Part shown: piece after piece, positions 12,774-20,443 of the stretch | Layout of the letters: each line of letters opens with the position of its first letter | How positions within the stretch are numbered: position 1 is the stretch's first letter | Source of the DNA: CAZZGX01 sp964653715 | Lineage (GTDB): Bacteria; Patescibacteriota; Minisyncoccia; Ryanbacterales; GWA2-47-10b | Direction of reading: 5' to 3' | Assembly: GCA_964653715.1 (NCBI GenBank) | Contig: CAZZGX010000025.1 | Span: 1 to 23,296 of the forward strand | Length of the DNA: 23,296 nt | Notes under the pieces: model-generated | Told to the model about the DNA's origin: nothing | The model's input: only the letters and a program-made list of their open reading frames with translations | Databases searched by the model: none | Position numbers and translations under genes: made by a program

Positions 12774-14234
12774 ATGACCAAAGATATCCCAAAAGAAGTC
12801 ATTTCCATTGTTGAGAGACTCGAAGAAGCTGGCTTTGAGGCTTTTGCCGTCGGCGGCTGCGTGCGCGACCTTCTTCTGGGCCGGAAGCCGACGGATTGGG
12901 ACATTACCACAAGCGCTCGTCCTGAAGAAATCGTCAAACTATTTCCCGATAGTATTTATGAAAATGACTTTGGCACAGTAAGCGTTTTCCCCAAAAACGT
13001 TTCGGACCCGACTCTTAAAATGGTCGAGGTTACGCCCTATCGGACGGAATCGAAATACTCGGATAAGCGCCATCCAGACAAAGTTGAGTTCGGTAAAAGT
13101 CTCAATGACGATCTAGCGCGGCGGGATTTTACCATAAACTCTGTTGCTCTCAATATTAAAACCGACGAAGTCGTCGACCTTTTTCAAGGTAAAAAAGATT
13201 TTCGGGATGGACTCATTCGTGCTGTTGGCAAACCGGAAGAGCGTTTTGAAGAAGACGGACTTAGAATTTTGCGCGCCGTGCGGCTTGCGGCCCAGCTCGG
13301 TTTTGCTATAGAGAAAGAAACAGAAGTAGCCATTACAAAGAAGGCAAAACTCCTTCGATTCATATCAAAAGAACGGATTCGCGATGAGTTTTCAAAGATC
13401 ATTACGGCTTCAAAGCCGCACGAGGCACTTGAGAAGATGCGCGAGCTCGGCGTTTTAAAACTTATCGTGCCAGAGATCGAAGAAGGATTTGGAGTCGGGC
13501 AAAATAAGCACCATATTTATAGCGTCTGGGAGCACAATCTTTTTGCCTTGAGGCACGCGGCGTCCAAACAGTGGTCGCTCGAAGTCCGCATGGCCGCGCT
13601 CTTTCATGATGTTGGTAAGCCCCGCGCCAAGCGAGGCGACGGACCGGATTCAACTTTTTACGGGCATGAGATCATTGGCGCGAAGATGACCGATATGATT
13701 CTCGCGCGGCTCAAGTATTCTTCGGAGTTTACCGAGCAGGTTTCACGGCTCGTCCGCTATCACCTTTTCTATTATAACGTCGACGAAGTTGGCGAAGCGT
13801 CCGTCCGGCGCCTCATACGCAAAGTCGGCCCCGAAAACATGGAGGATCTCATAAAAGTTCGGATCTGCGACCGGATTGGCTCGGGTGTACCGAAGGCAGA
13901 ACCCTACAAACTAAGGCACTTCCGGTTTGTTATTGAAAAACTTTCACGTGATCCGATTTCAGTCAAAATGCTCAAAATAGACGGAAACGATATTATGAAA
14001 ATAGCGGGGATTGAGCCGGGTCCGAAGGTGGGAGCTCTTCTCAACGTGCTTCTTGAAGAAGTGCTCGACGATCCAAAACGTAATACCAAGAAGCATCTTA
14101 TCGGACGGACCGGAGAACTTGCTAAAATGACAGAGAAGGAGCTTGCAAAACTTGCGAGTACGGCAAAGAATAAGTCGTCGGCTCTTGAGGAAGAAAAAGT
14201 AGGAGAGATAAAGAAAAAACACTGGGTTAAATAA
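12774..14234 (+). CDS. cca: CCA-adding tRNA nucleotidyltransferase
   Basis: A 486-aa class II enzyme that builds or repairs the 3' CCA of tRNA using CTP and ATP. The N-terminal catalytic part has AVGGCVRDLLLG (GG at 27-28), the metal-binding DWD at 41-43, RRDFTIN at 116-122 and the template helix region EDGLRILRAVRLAAQLGF at about 160-177. An HD domain follows, with H246 in KHHIYSVWEH and the HDVGK doublet H278-D279, as in bacterial CCA enzymes with phosphohydrolase activity. The lysine-rich tail (about 440-486) is the usual variable part. It sits between tRNA genes that lack an encoded CCA, so its product is needed to finish them. Its stop codon is directly followed by the first base of the tRNA-Pro gene. 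Confidence 0.96.
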   Translation: MTKDIPKEVISIVERLEEAGFEAFAVGGCVRDLLLGRKPTDWDITTSARPEEIVKLFPDSIYENDFGTVSVFPKNVSDPTLKMVEVTPYRTESKYSDKRHPDKVEFGKSLNDDLARRDFTINSVALNIKTDEVVDLFQGKKDFRDGLIRAVGKPEERFEEDGLRILRAVRLAAQLGFAIEKETEVAITKKAKLLRFISKERIRDEFSKIITASKPHEALEKMRELGVLKLIVPEIEEGFGVGQNKHHIYSVWEHNLFALRHAASKQWSLEVRMAALFHDVGKPRAKRGDGPDSTFYGHEIIGAKMTDMILARLKYSSEFTEQVSRLVRYHLFYYNVDEVGEASVRRLIRKVGPENMEDLIKVRICDRIGSGVPKAEPYKLRHFRFVIEKLSRDPISVKMLKIDGNDIMKIAGIEPGPKVGALLNVLLEEVLDDPKRNTKKHLIGRTGELAKMTEKELAKLASTAKNKSSALEEEKVGEIKKKHWVK

Positions 14235-14305
14235 CGGGGTGTAGTATATCGGTAGTACGCACGCTTCGGGTGCGTGAAGGCCGAGTTCAATTCTCGGCAC
14301 CCCGA
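14235..14305 (+). tRNA. tRNA-Pro (anticodon CGG)
   Basis: Acceptor CGGGGTG/CACCCCG, D-stem GTAT/GTAC, anticodon stem CACGC/GCGTG with loop TTCGGGT (anticodon CGG), and T-arm CCGAG-TTCAATT-CTCGG. CCA is not encoded. The gene begins on the base after the cca stop codon. Confidence 0.94.
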
Positions 14306-14306
14306 C

Positions 14307-14331
14307 AAAAATAAAACCCCATTTTGGGGTT
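14307..14331 (-). terminator. Terminator of the ferritin-like gene
   Basis: A 7-bp stem AACCCCA/TGGGGTT (14315-14321 with 14325-14331) and a 3-nt loop, followed on the minus strand by a T-rich run (14314-14307). The stop codon of the gene overlaps the start of the stem. Confidence 0.75.
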
Positions 14332-15130
14332 ATGTGAAAAAAACTTTTCTTTGGTAGCGGGCAACAGTGGCCGTTAAATTAAGTCGTCGTAGTCCAGGGA
14401 GCGTGTTTATAATTTTTGTCACTTCTTCATGAAACAAATTGATATTTTCTCCTGATATCAATCCAAGAACCGGTTTTAGATCCTCCGGCTTGGTATTTTT
14501 GCTGCCGACAGGATGCCAAAACCTTCTTATCGCAAATAGCGTAACCATCTGGGCCATTCGCGATCGCGCAAGCTTCAGGCTCGCTACATTGTAATAAAAA
14601 ACAAGATGCTTTGCCTCTTCCGCGACAATCCCGCGAAGAATTTCACGTAGCGTTATGTCTTCTGATGTCGCGGACAACACTCGGTAGCCGAATTTTGTTG
14701 AAAGTTCGGTGATGGCACCCCACGTCATATGAAGCGCCTTGTAGCACTCCCCTAACCCATTTTCCAAAAGACGTCGACAGAAGGTTAGTATGGGATGAGA
14801 AAAGTTACTCGACCGGTGGAATGCTTCCCCTCCGGACATTGTGATAATTCTATCGAGCAGTTCTCCGTGTGTTTGTTCTTCCTCTGACCAGCGTTGCATA
14901 AAAGGAGCAATATACATATCTTTGCTACTTGGTGTTTCGGTCAGTTCCGGATAATAGATAATTGGCGTAAGAGCTTCAATATCCCTAAAGTAAGGAAGAC
15001 TTTTTTGCTGACGAATAAGCGCCGGGTTACACTGATCCCACGGGATTTTATCAATGTATGCTTGAGTCAAAACTCTGCTCCCACGCTGGTACCATTGCCA
15101 AACGTCTTTCTCATTTTGAAATTGTTTCAT
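14330..15130 (-). CDS. Di-iron ferritin-like protein, acyl-ACP desaturase-like
   Basis: From the ATG at 15130 it codes 266 aa; AAAGGGGGG lies just upstream and decides this start over a longer frame to 15256 that would include the promoter. Helical throughout, it carries two carboxylate/His motifs of the ferritin-like fold: EEEQTHGELL (EExxH, about residue 83) and VAEEAKHLVFYY (EExxH, about residue 174). The pattern and spacing resemble the fatty-acid desaturase type 2 (acyl-ACP desaturase) group, which inserts a double bond using O2 and a di-iron centre. Whether it is a desaturase, an oxygenase or a peroxide-handling protein is open, as most organisms of this type lack fatty-acid synthesis. 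It is a single-gene unit with its own promoter and terminator. Confidence 0.75.
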   Translation of the reverse strand: MKQFQNEKDVWQWYQRGSRVLTQAYIDKIPWDQCNPALIRQQKSLPYFRDIEALTPIIYYPELTETPSSKDMYIAPFMQRWSEEEQTHGELLDRIITMSGGEAFHRSSNFSHPILTFCRRLLENGLGECYKALHMTWGAITELSTKFGYRVLSATSEDITLREILRGIVAEEAKHLVFYYNVASLKLARSRMAQMVTLFAIRRFWHPVGSKNTKPEDLKPVLGLISGENINLFHEEVTKIINTLPGLRRLNLTATVARYQRKVFFT

Positions 15131-15163
15131 CCGCCCCCCTTTGTTGTAAAAGAAGTTTTTAGT

Positions 15164-15192
15164 AGTATAGCCCCGGTCCCCCGCTTTCGCAA
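15164..15192 (-). promoter_or_regulatory. Promoter of the ferritin-like gene
   Basis: TTGCGA (15192-15187), 17 bp, TATACT (15169-15164) on the minus strand. The start would be near 15157, leaving a leader of about 27 nt that holds the Shine-Dalgarno sequence. Confidence 0.65.
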
Positions 15193-15292
15193 TTTTCATC
15201 TGTTTTGGTTTTATAGTATAAATAGCAGGAAACACGGGCCCATAGTAAAACGGCATTACGCAGCATTTTCATCCGCCCACCATAAGCTTTTA

Positions 15293-15363
15293 GGGCCTAT
15301 GGTCTAGTGGTACGACGCCACATTCGCATTGTGGAAACGCGAGTTCGATTCTCGCTAGGTCCA
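15293..15363 (+). tRNA. tRNA-Ala (anticodon CGC)
   Basis: Acceptor GGGCCTA/TAGGTCC (one G-U pair), anticodon stem CCACA/TGTGG with loop TTCGCAT (anticodon CGC), and T-arm GCGAG-TTCGATT-CTCGC. The discriminator A is followed by CGT, so CCA is not encoded. The D-stem has only three good pairs. Confidence 0.9.
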
Positions 15364-15384
15364 CGTAATGGTGGGCGGGTAAGT

Positions 15385-15421
15385 TGCTGAGGTCCGGGTT
15401 CAATCCCCGGTGGGTCCACCA
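15385..15421 (+). pseudogene. Orphan 3' tRNA fragment with encoded CCA
   Basis: T-arm CCGGG-TTCAATC-CCCGG (15394-15410) followed by TGGGTCC, discriminator A and CCA (to 15421) is a perfect tRNA 3' end. No matching 5' acceptor (GGACCCA-like) or anticodon arm precedes it; only 21 bases separate it from tRNA-Ala. Every intact tRNA gene in the window lacks CCA, so this piece looks foreign. It may be an attachment-site scar at the edge of the copper cluster. Confidence 0.65.
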
Positions 15422-15534
15422 GATAAGACAGCCGCGCGTTCGGCGAGCAGCCGAAATGGCAAAGTCATCCCCTAACGACGAAAGACCCGGATGCCACCGT
15501 GGGTAGGGGGGGTGTTCGCGCGGAGGAGGGGTTG

Positions 15535-15566
15535 TTGACAAATAGGGTATGGGGGTATATCCTATA
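15535..15566 (+). promoter_or_regulatory. Copper-cluster promoter with CsoR-type operator
   Basis: TTGACA (15535-15540), 17 bp, TATCCT (15558-15563). The spacer and -10 hold a G-tract element, TATGGGGGTATATCC within a partly symmetric ATAGG...CCTAT frame (15542-15566), close in style to CsoR operators with their GGGGGTAT half-site. Repressor bound here would cover the promoter. The CsoR-family gene begins 37 bp downstream. Confidence 0.55.
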
Positions 15567-15603
15567 GATAGGTCGATAACATCATTAATACTCTAGTAAA
15601 TAT

Positions 15604-15876
15604 ATGGTTAATCAAAAAATAAAGAAAAGAGCACTGCATCGGGCGAAGATACTCAAAGGTCAGTTTGATGGTCTTATCAAGGCTATTGAGAAAGAGACAT
15701 ACTGCCCCGTTTTACTCGAACAATCCCTTTCAATTCAAAGGTCGCTCAAAAGTCTCGACAGTTTTCTCTTGGAAAATCATCTCCGGTCGCATGTGAAACA
15801 TCAAATGCGACACAAAGGAGATGATGAGAAAGCGGTCAAAGAATTAATTAGAATATATAACTTATCCAATAAATAA
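15604..15876 (+). CDS. csoR: CsoR/RcnR-family metal-sensing repressor
   Basis: A 90-aa all-helical protein. The helix-1 signature RAKILKGQFDGLIKAIEKET and the following YCPVLLEQ with C34 place it in the CsoR/FrmR/RcnR family (DUF156). Metal ligands by position are C34, H59 and H63 (C-x24-H-x3-H). Copper CsoR proteins normally have Cys-His-Cys, whereas the nickel/cobalt RcnR has Cys-His-His plus an N-terminal His; residue 3 here is Asn, and H12 is the nearest N-terminal His. Apo-protein would bind the G-tract operator just upstream, and metal binding would release it. First gene of the copper cluster, 11 bp before the next gene. Copper is the likely inducer from context; the ligand set leaves doubt. 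Confidence 0.9.
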   Translation: MVNQKIKKRALHRAKILKGQFDGLIKAIEKETYCPVLLEQSLSIQRSLKSLDSFLLENHLRSHVKHQMRHKGDDEKAVKELIRIYNLSNK

Positions 15877-15887
15877 TACTTAAACAC

Positions 15888-16109
15888 ATGAAACCATCAA
15901 AATTAATGCATATTGTCAGCGTCATCGTAGGAGTTGTCGGAGTCGTCGTGTTTGCGGGGGCCATTCTGGGTGGGTCGGATAATCTTGTGTTCGGAATTAC
16001 AAAGGTCGATGCTCTGCTCTGCGCTGGGGTTCTCATTCTAATCGCGACTTGGCTTCAGGTTGCCACGATTCATCATATGATGCTTGAGAAACGCGGAGAA
16101 ATAGTTTAA
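15888..16109 (+). CDS. Small two-span membrane protein in the copper cluster
   Basis: A 73-aa protein with two membrane spans at about 7-28 (IVSVIVGVVGVVVFAGAILG) and 41-60 (ALLCAGVLILIATWLQVA), and a His-Met patch after the second span (TIHHMMLEKRGE). That patch could touch copper, but this is only suggested by its composition and by the neighbours. No family is recognised. It lies 11 bp after csoR and is probably cotranscribed. The same frame continues after two stop codons into a possible gene remnant. Confidence 0.72.
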   Translation: MKPSKLMHIVSVIVGVVGVVVFAGAILGGSDNLVFGITKVDALLCAGVLILIATWLQVATIHHMMLEKRGEIV

Positions 16110-16127
16110 TAAACTAAGTTTAACAAT

Positions 16128-16268
16128 ATACGGATCAGCCTCAGCAGTTTCGTTCTTGGCGCGATTTATACGTTCGTATTAGCTTGGTACGTTGTCGATC
16201 CCAAAATCGGTCGAATTAAAAATCATCGGCATAAGCGACACCGCAAGAAGTTCTACTTGGCAATTTAA
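16128..16268 (+). pseudogene. Possible small membrane-protein remnant without a standard start
   Basis: About 46 codons, from ATA 16128 to TAA 16268, code one hydrophobic span (SSFVLGAIYTFVLAWYVVDP) and a strongly basic, His-rich tail (RIKNHRHKRHRKK). No ATG, GTG or TTG begins it. It stays in the same frame as the membrane gene ending at 16109, after two adjacent TAA stops. It ends 9 bp before the ATPase gene. It may be the broken 3' part of a gene or a small gene with a rare start. Confidence 0.35.
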
Positions 16269-16277
16269 ATAAGAATT

Positions 16278-18326
16278 ATGGAACACAATCATGCAATGCA
16301 GAAAATGAGCCACATGGATCATGAATCAGCGATGACCAATCCTGCTATGGCAAAAAAAATGGAAGCGGATATGCGCCGCCGGTTTTGGGTTTCATTCCTG
16401 CTTTCCATTCCAATTTTTCTGTACTCCCCGGTTGGTATTAATTTCTTTGGGCTGAATCTTCCTACGCCGATCCCAATAAACTGGCTCCTTCTAATCCTTA
16501 CGACCCCGATTGTCTTTTGGACCGGCTCCATCTTTATCACCGGCACGTACTATTCGCTCAAAGCCAGAAAGCTCAACATGGCCGTGCTTATCGCTACCGG
16601 CGTTTTGGCGGCCTATCTTTTCAGCGTACTGCTCACCTTTATCCGTCCGGAGTCGGAAACCTTCTACGAAGCGGCGGCACTCCTCGTAACCTTCGTACTT
16701 TTCGGCCACTGGATGGAGATGAAGTCGCGCCGTGGTACTTCTGACGCTCTGCGCGCGCTATTTGATCTCGTGCCGCCTAAAGCCAATGTCATTCGCTCTG
16801 GCAAAGAGATTAGTATTCCCAGTGCGGAAATAGTTCAAGGCGACATCATCGTGCTCCGGCCCGGCGATAAAGTGCCGGTGGACGGCGAGATAACCGATGG
16901 CGAAACCTCAATTGATGAATCATTAATCACCGGTGAGTCTATCCCCGTGGTGAAAAAAAGCGGTGACAAGGTAGTAGGCGGATCAGTGAATCTCACTGGC
17001 GCGGCGAAATTCAAAGCCCTAAAAGTCGGCTCGGAAACCGTGCTGGCACAGATCATTAAAATGGTCGAGACAGCGCAGAATTCCAAAGCTCCCGGCCAGC
17101 GCATAGCCGACAAAGCCGCCGCATATCTGGTGGTGGTTGCTATTGGATCGGGACTTCTTGCATTCTTTGGTTGGTATGCCTTCGCCGGAGCATCGCTTCT
17201 TACCGCGCTTACCTTTGCGGTCTCGACAGTTGTTATCGCTTGCCCTGATGCATTGGGGCTTGCGACGCCTACGGCCGTTGCCGTCGGGACCGGCATTGGC
17301 GCAAAGCACAATATTCTCATCAAAGATGCGGCAACACTTGAAAATACTTCCCGACTTACCGCTATTGTGCTTGATAAAACCGGCACATTAACCCTCGGCA
17401 AACCAAAAGTAACCGAGGTTATTGTGTCCCAAGGATTTGATGCAAACAGCGTGCTTGCTGTGGCCGCCGCAGTCGAGAAAAGTTCAAATCATCCGATCAG
17501 TATCGCCATTATCGAAGAAGCAAAAAAACAAAATCTCTCGATTGAAAAGAAAATAGAAAAGTTTGAGGCTATTGGCGGTCGTGGAGTTCGGGCAGTAGCA
17601 GACGGCAAAGTCGTCATTGCCGGTACCGAGCGTCTGATGAAGCAGAATAATGTTGATCTTACGCCGTTACAGAAACAAATTAACCGGTTACTCGAAACTG
17701 GTAATACCATCAGTATCGTTGCCATTGACGGCAAGGTTGCCGGTGCAATCGGCGTTGCTGACACGGTACGCGAGACCGCAAAGAAAACCATTCAGAAATT
17801 GAAAGAGCTGGGACTAGAAGTTGCCATGATTACCGGCGATCACGAACGGGTGGCCAAAGCGATTTCAGATGATCTTGGTATTGACCGCTATTTTGCTCAA
17901 GTGCTTCCCGAAGAAAAAGCGAAGTACGTCAAAAAACTCCAAGATGAGGGCAAGAATGTCGCCATGGTCGGTGATGGTATTAATGACGCTCCAGCCTTAG
18001 CACAAGCTGATATTGGCATTGCCATCGGCGCAGGGACAGATGTCGCCATTGAAACCGCTAATATCGTGCTCATGAGATCTGATCCATATGACATCGTGGC
18101 GGCCATTCATCTTTCCAAAGCTACGGTCACCAAGATGAAGCAGAATCTGTTTTGGGCGGCCATCTACAATGTGCTCGCGATTCCGGTTGCGGCCGGGGTG
18201 TTTTATACCTCACTCGGCTGGTCGCTCCGGCCGGAAATCTCCGCTTTACTAATGTCCGCATCATCAATTATCGTCGCGACAAACGCCGTGCTTCTTAAGC
18301 GAGTCGAACCAAAATTAACATTATAA
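16278..18326 (+). CDS. P1B-type heavy-metal (copper) translocating ATPase
   Basis: A 682-aa pump that moves metal out of the cytoplasm using ATP. The N-terminus has no HMA ferredoxin-like domain but a His/Met-rich tail (about 1-24: H3, H5, M7, M10, H12, M13, H15 and others), as in CopB-like pumps. Standard parts are the actuator TGES at 218-221, phosphorylation DKTGT at 366-370, nucleotide-binding HP at 405-406 and hinge GDGIND at 565-570. The transmembrane-6 motif reads C322-P323-D324 (ACPDALGLATP) instead of the usual CPC or CPH. Transmembrane 7 has the Y-N pair (IYNVLAIP), and transmembrane 8 MSASSIIVATNAVLL matches the copper(I) class. Context with CsoR and a multicopper oxidase supports copper. 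The oxidase follows after 12 bp. Confidence 0.95.
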   Translation: MEHNHAMQKMSHMDHESAMTNPAMAKKMEADMRRRFWVSFLLSIPIFLYSPVGINFFGLNLPTPIPINWLLLILTTPIVFWTGSIFITGTYYSLKARKLNMAVLIATGVLAAYLFSVLLTFIRPESETFYEAAALLVTFVLFGHWMEMKSRRGTSDALRALFDLVPPKANVIRSGKEISIPSAEIVQGDIIVLRPGDKVPVDGEITDGETSIDESLITGESIPVVKKSGDKVVGGSVNLTGAAKFKALKVGSETVLAQIIKMVETAQNSKAPGQRIADKAAAYLVVVAIGSGLLAFFGWYAFAGASLLTALTFAVSTVVIACPDALGLATPTAVAVGTGIGAKHNILIKDAATLENTSRLTAIVLDKTGTLTLGKPKVTEVIVSQGFDANSVLAVAAAVEKSSNHPISIAIIEEAKKQNLSIEKKIEKFEAIGGRGVRAVADGKVVIAGTERLMKQNNVDLTPLQKQINRLLETGNTISIVAIDGKVAGAIGVADTVRETAKKTIQKLKELGLEVAMITGDHERVAKAISDDLGIDRYFAQVLPEEKAKYVKKLQDEGKNVAMVGDGINDAPALAQADIGIAIGAGTDVAIETANIVLMRSDPYDIVAAIHLSKATVTKMKQNLFWAAIYNVLAIPVAAGVFYTSLGWSLRPEISALLMSASSIIVATNAVLLKRVEPKLTL

Positions 18327-18338
18327 TTAACAAACTTT

Positions 18339-19889
18339 ATGAATAAAAAATATCTTTACATAATCATCGGTGCTGTAATGTTAATCGGAGGGTATTATCT
18401 CTTTGCAAATCAAAACAGTACGCCAACTCAGGTTGCGTCGGCGAGTTCTGTTGTTGAACTAAAAAATGGCGATACATACGATCTCACTGCAAGCTATGTC
18501 ACTAAAGTGATAGGTGGCAAAGAGCAGATAATGCTTGCATATAATGGCTCAATTCCGGGACCCACTTTTCGTGTAAAACAAGGCGCAGAAATCACAATTA
18601 ATTTCAAAAACAACACCGACCTTCCCGCGCTTCTGCATTCGCACGGCGTACGCATGGACAATGCTTTTGACGGTTCGCAATTACAACAAAAAGATATGAA
18701 TCCGGGTGATTCGTTTTCTTACAAACTCAAATTCCCTGACGCGGGAATATATTGGTATCATCCGCATGTCAAAGAAGTGTACGGACAGGGGCTGGGACTC
18801 TACGGCGCGTTTATTGTCTCACCAATTGATTCAGCCTACTTTCCTCCAGTAAATCGCGAGATGCCCCTATTCCTTTCTGATCTACCTGTCGAAAATAGAA
18901 CGATTGCTCTCGATAAAAATACAATAAGCCATTCACTCATGGGTCATTACGGCAACGTGATGTTTGTGAATGGAGAGGAAAAGTTCAATCTTGAGGCAAA
19001 AACAGAAGAAGTGATACGTCTGTATGTAATCAATGCGGCCAACACGCGCCCGTTTAATTTCACTATCAAAGGTTTAAAACTCAAACTTGTTGGTGCTGAT
19101 AGTGGTGCGTACGAGAAAGCGTCGTTTGTAGACAGCGTTGTTCTCGGTCCATCCGAACGGGCGATAGTAGATGTCTTTATATCAAGTTCTGGAATATACA
19201 ACCTTCAAAATAAAACACCCGAGAGAACATATGCACTCGGGACAATCACAGCCACGAGTGATCGTGTAAGTACTTCGTACGAGCGTGGATTTAACGCGCT
19301 TCAAACCAACCAAGCTACGATTACAAGTATCGATCCATTCCGAAAGTTATTTAATTCAGAGCCAGCGAAGCGAATAGCACTCACGCTCGACATGGGTGAA
19401 AATATGATGAACATGCAGGGAATGGGTCAGGGCGGTCACATGATGCCGGGCGGCACGATGATGGGCGGATCAATGATGAGTGCAAGCCCAGATGGTATTG
19501 AATGGGAAGATACCAATCAGATGATGAATGCAATGTCGAACACCGATTCTATCAAGTGGAAGATGGTTGACCAAGATACTGGCAAAGAAAATACAGACAT
19601 TGACTGGGTATTCAAGCAAGGGGAGCCCGTAAAGATTCGTTTCTTTAATGACCCAAAGTCAATGCATCCGATGCAACACCCGATTCACTTTCATGGACAG
19701 AGATTTCTTGTCTTGGAACGTAAGGGCGTAAAGGAGACGAACCTTGTGTGGAAAGATACTGTATTTATTCCTTCCGGCGAGACGGTTGATATTCTCCTCG
19801 ATACATCAAACCCCGGCACATGGATGGCGCATTGCCATATTTCCGAACATCTTGAGGCAGGGATGATGTTTACTTTCAAAGTTCAATAA
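18339..19889 (+). CDS. Multicopper oxidase with Met-rich insert (CueO/CopA-like)
   Basis: A 516-aa exported enzyme, anchored or secreted by a hydrophobic N-terminus (about 4-22). It likely oxidises copper(I) to the less harmful copper(II), reducing O2 to water. All four copper-ligand boxes are intact: HSHG (H100, H102), WYHPH (H141, H143), HPIHFHG (H447, H450, H452) and HCHISEHLEAGM (H498, C499, H500, H504, M509), giving type 1 and trinuclear sites. An insert at about 351-400 is dense in Met with some His (MMNMQGMGQGGHMM and more), as in CueO, where such a segment binds copper(I). Part of the copper operon behind the ATPase; no terminator is seen after it. Confidence 0.95.
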   Translation: MNKKYLYIIIGAVMLIGGYYLFANQNSTPTQVASASSVVELKNGDTYDLTASYVTKVIGGKEQIMLAYNGSIPGPTFRVKQGAEITINFKNNTDLPALLHSHGVRMDNAFDGSQLQQKDMNPGDSFSYKLKFPDAGIYWYHPHVKEVYGQGLGLYGAFIVSPIDSAYFPPVNREMPLFLSDLPVENRTIALDKNTISHSLMGHYGNVMFVNGEEKFNLEAKTEEVIRLYVINAANTRPFNFTIKGLKLKLVGADSGAYEKASFVDSVVLGPSERAIVDVFISSSGIYNLQNKTPERTYALGTITATSDRVSTSYERGFNALQTNQATITSIDPFRKLFNSEPAKRIALTLDMGENMMNMQGMGQGGHMMPGGTMMGGSMMSASPDGIEWEDTNQMMNAMSNTDSIKWKMVDQDTGKENTDIDWVFKQGEPVKIRFFNDPKSMHPMQHPIHFHGQRFLVLERKGVKETNLVWKDTVFIPSGETVDILLDTSNPGTWMAHCHISEHLEAGMMFTFKVQ

Positions 19890-19955
19890 TTATTCCAAAA
19901 GTTATATAATAAAACTACGAATACAAAACTTATTGAATGGGTCTTACGAATCTCG

Positions 19956-20300
19956 GTGGCCGGCGAGTTCATTGGCCATGGCGTTTTTGCCATTCAGGGC
20001 AAAAAAGACTGGATCGGTTGGTTTGCTAAATTTGGGGTCGCTGATACTGGCATCGCAACACAACTCCTTTTCTTTATCGGTGTTATGGATATCGCGCTTG
20101 CTCTCCTGATTTTAATAAGGCCGGTTCGGATCGTTCTTCTGTGGATGGTATTCTGGGGATTTTGGACCGCGCTCATTCGACCACTTGTCGGGATGCCTAT
20201 ATGGGATTTCGTGGAGCGTTGGGCAAACTGGGGCGCGCCGTTGGCGCTACTCCTTCTCGTTGGTTGGCCAAAAAATTGGAAGGAGTGGCTCAGAAGATAA
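19956..20300 (+). CDS. DoxX-like small membrane protein in the copper cluster
   Basis: With the GTG at 19956 the product is 114 aa with about four hydrophobic segments (FIGHGVFAI near the start, then about 35-53, 57-77 and 92-103). The general plan fits the DoxX family of membrane proteins, often found near redox genes, but the match is loose. The frame is open further upstream and adds NTKLIEWVLRIS, which would complete the first span. The codon at the natural start of that extension is ACG (19917-19919), 6 nt after a TATAAT (19905-19910). Either the gene uses ACG, or its ATG was lost and GTG is used. Last gene of the copper block. Confidence 0.6.
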   Translation: MAGEFIGHGVFAIQGKKDWIGWFAKFGVADTGIATQLLFFIGVMDIALALLILIRPVRIVLLWMVFWGFWTALIRPLVGMPIWDFVERWANWGAPLALLLLVGWPKNWKEWLRR

Positions 20301-20443
20301 GACTTTCATAAAAAACTCTGGCTAATTTTTGCTTAACATTTGCTTAATTCAGCAAATCGTCCCAAGCTCTCAAATTTGGTTTTTAAGGCTCGTCAGTATC
20401 GCAGTTCGCGTAGTATTTTATAAAGGACATTTAATTTGTCTGA

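Noticed and set aside
13941..13952. TTTCACGTGA sequence inside cca as another parS site
   Set aside because: It is a single partial match in ordinary coding sequence with no neighbours, so it is not counted with the yraN cluster.
15364..15534. Possible circularly permuted tmRNA, given the tRNA-like 3' end followed by GC-rich DNA
   Set aside because: No 5' piece with a pairing acceptor strand, no tmRNA-type D-loop sequence and no tag-peptide frame were found downstream.
15290..15541. Minus-strand frame of 83 codons over tRNA-Ala and the tRNA fragment
   Set aside because: Its peptide is the typical antisense translation of tRNA sequence, a common false gene call.
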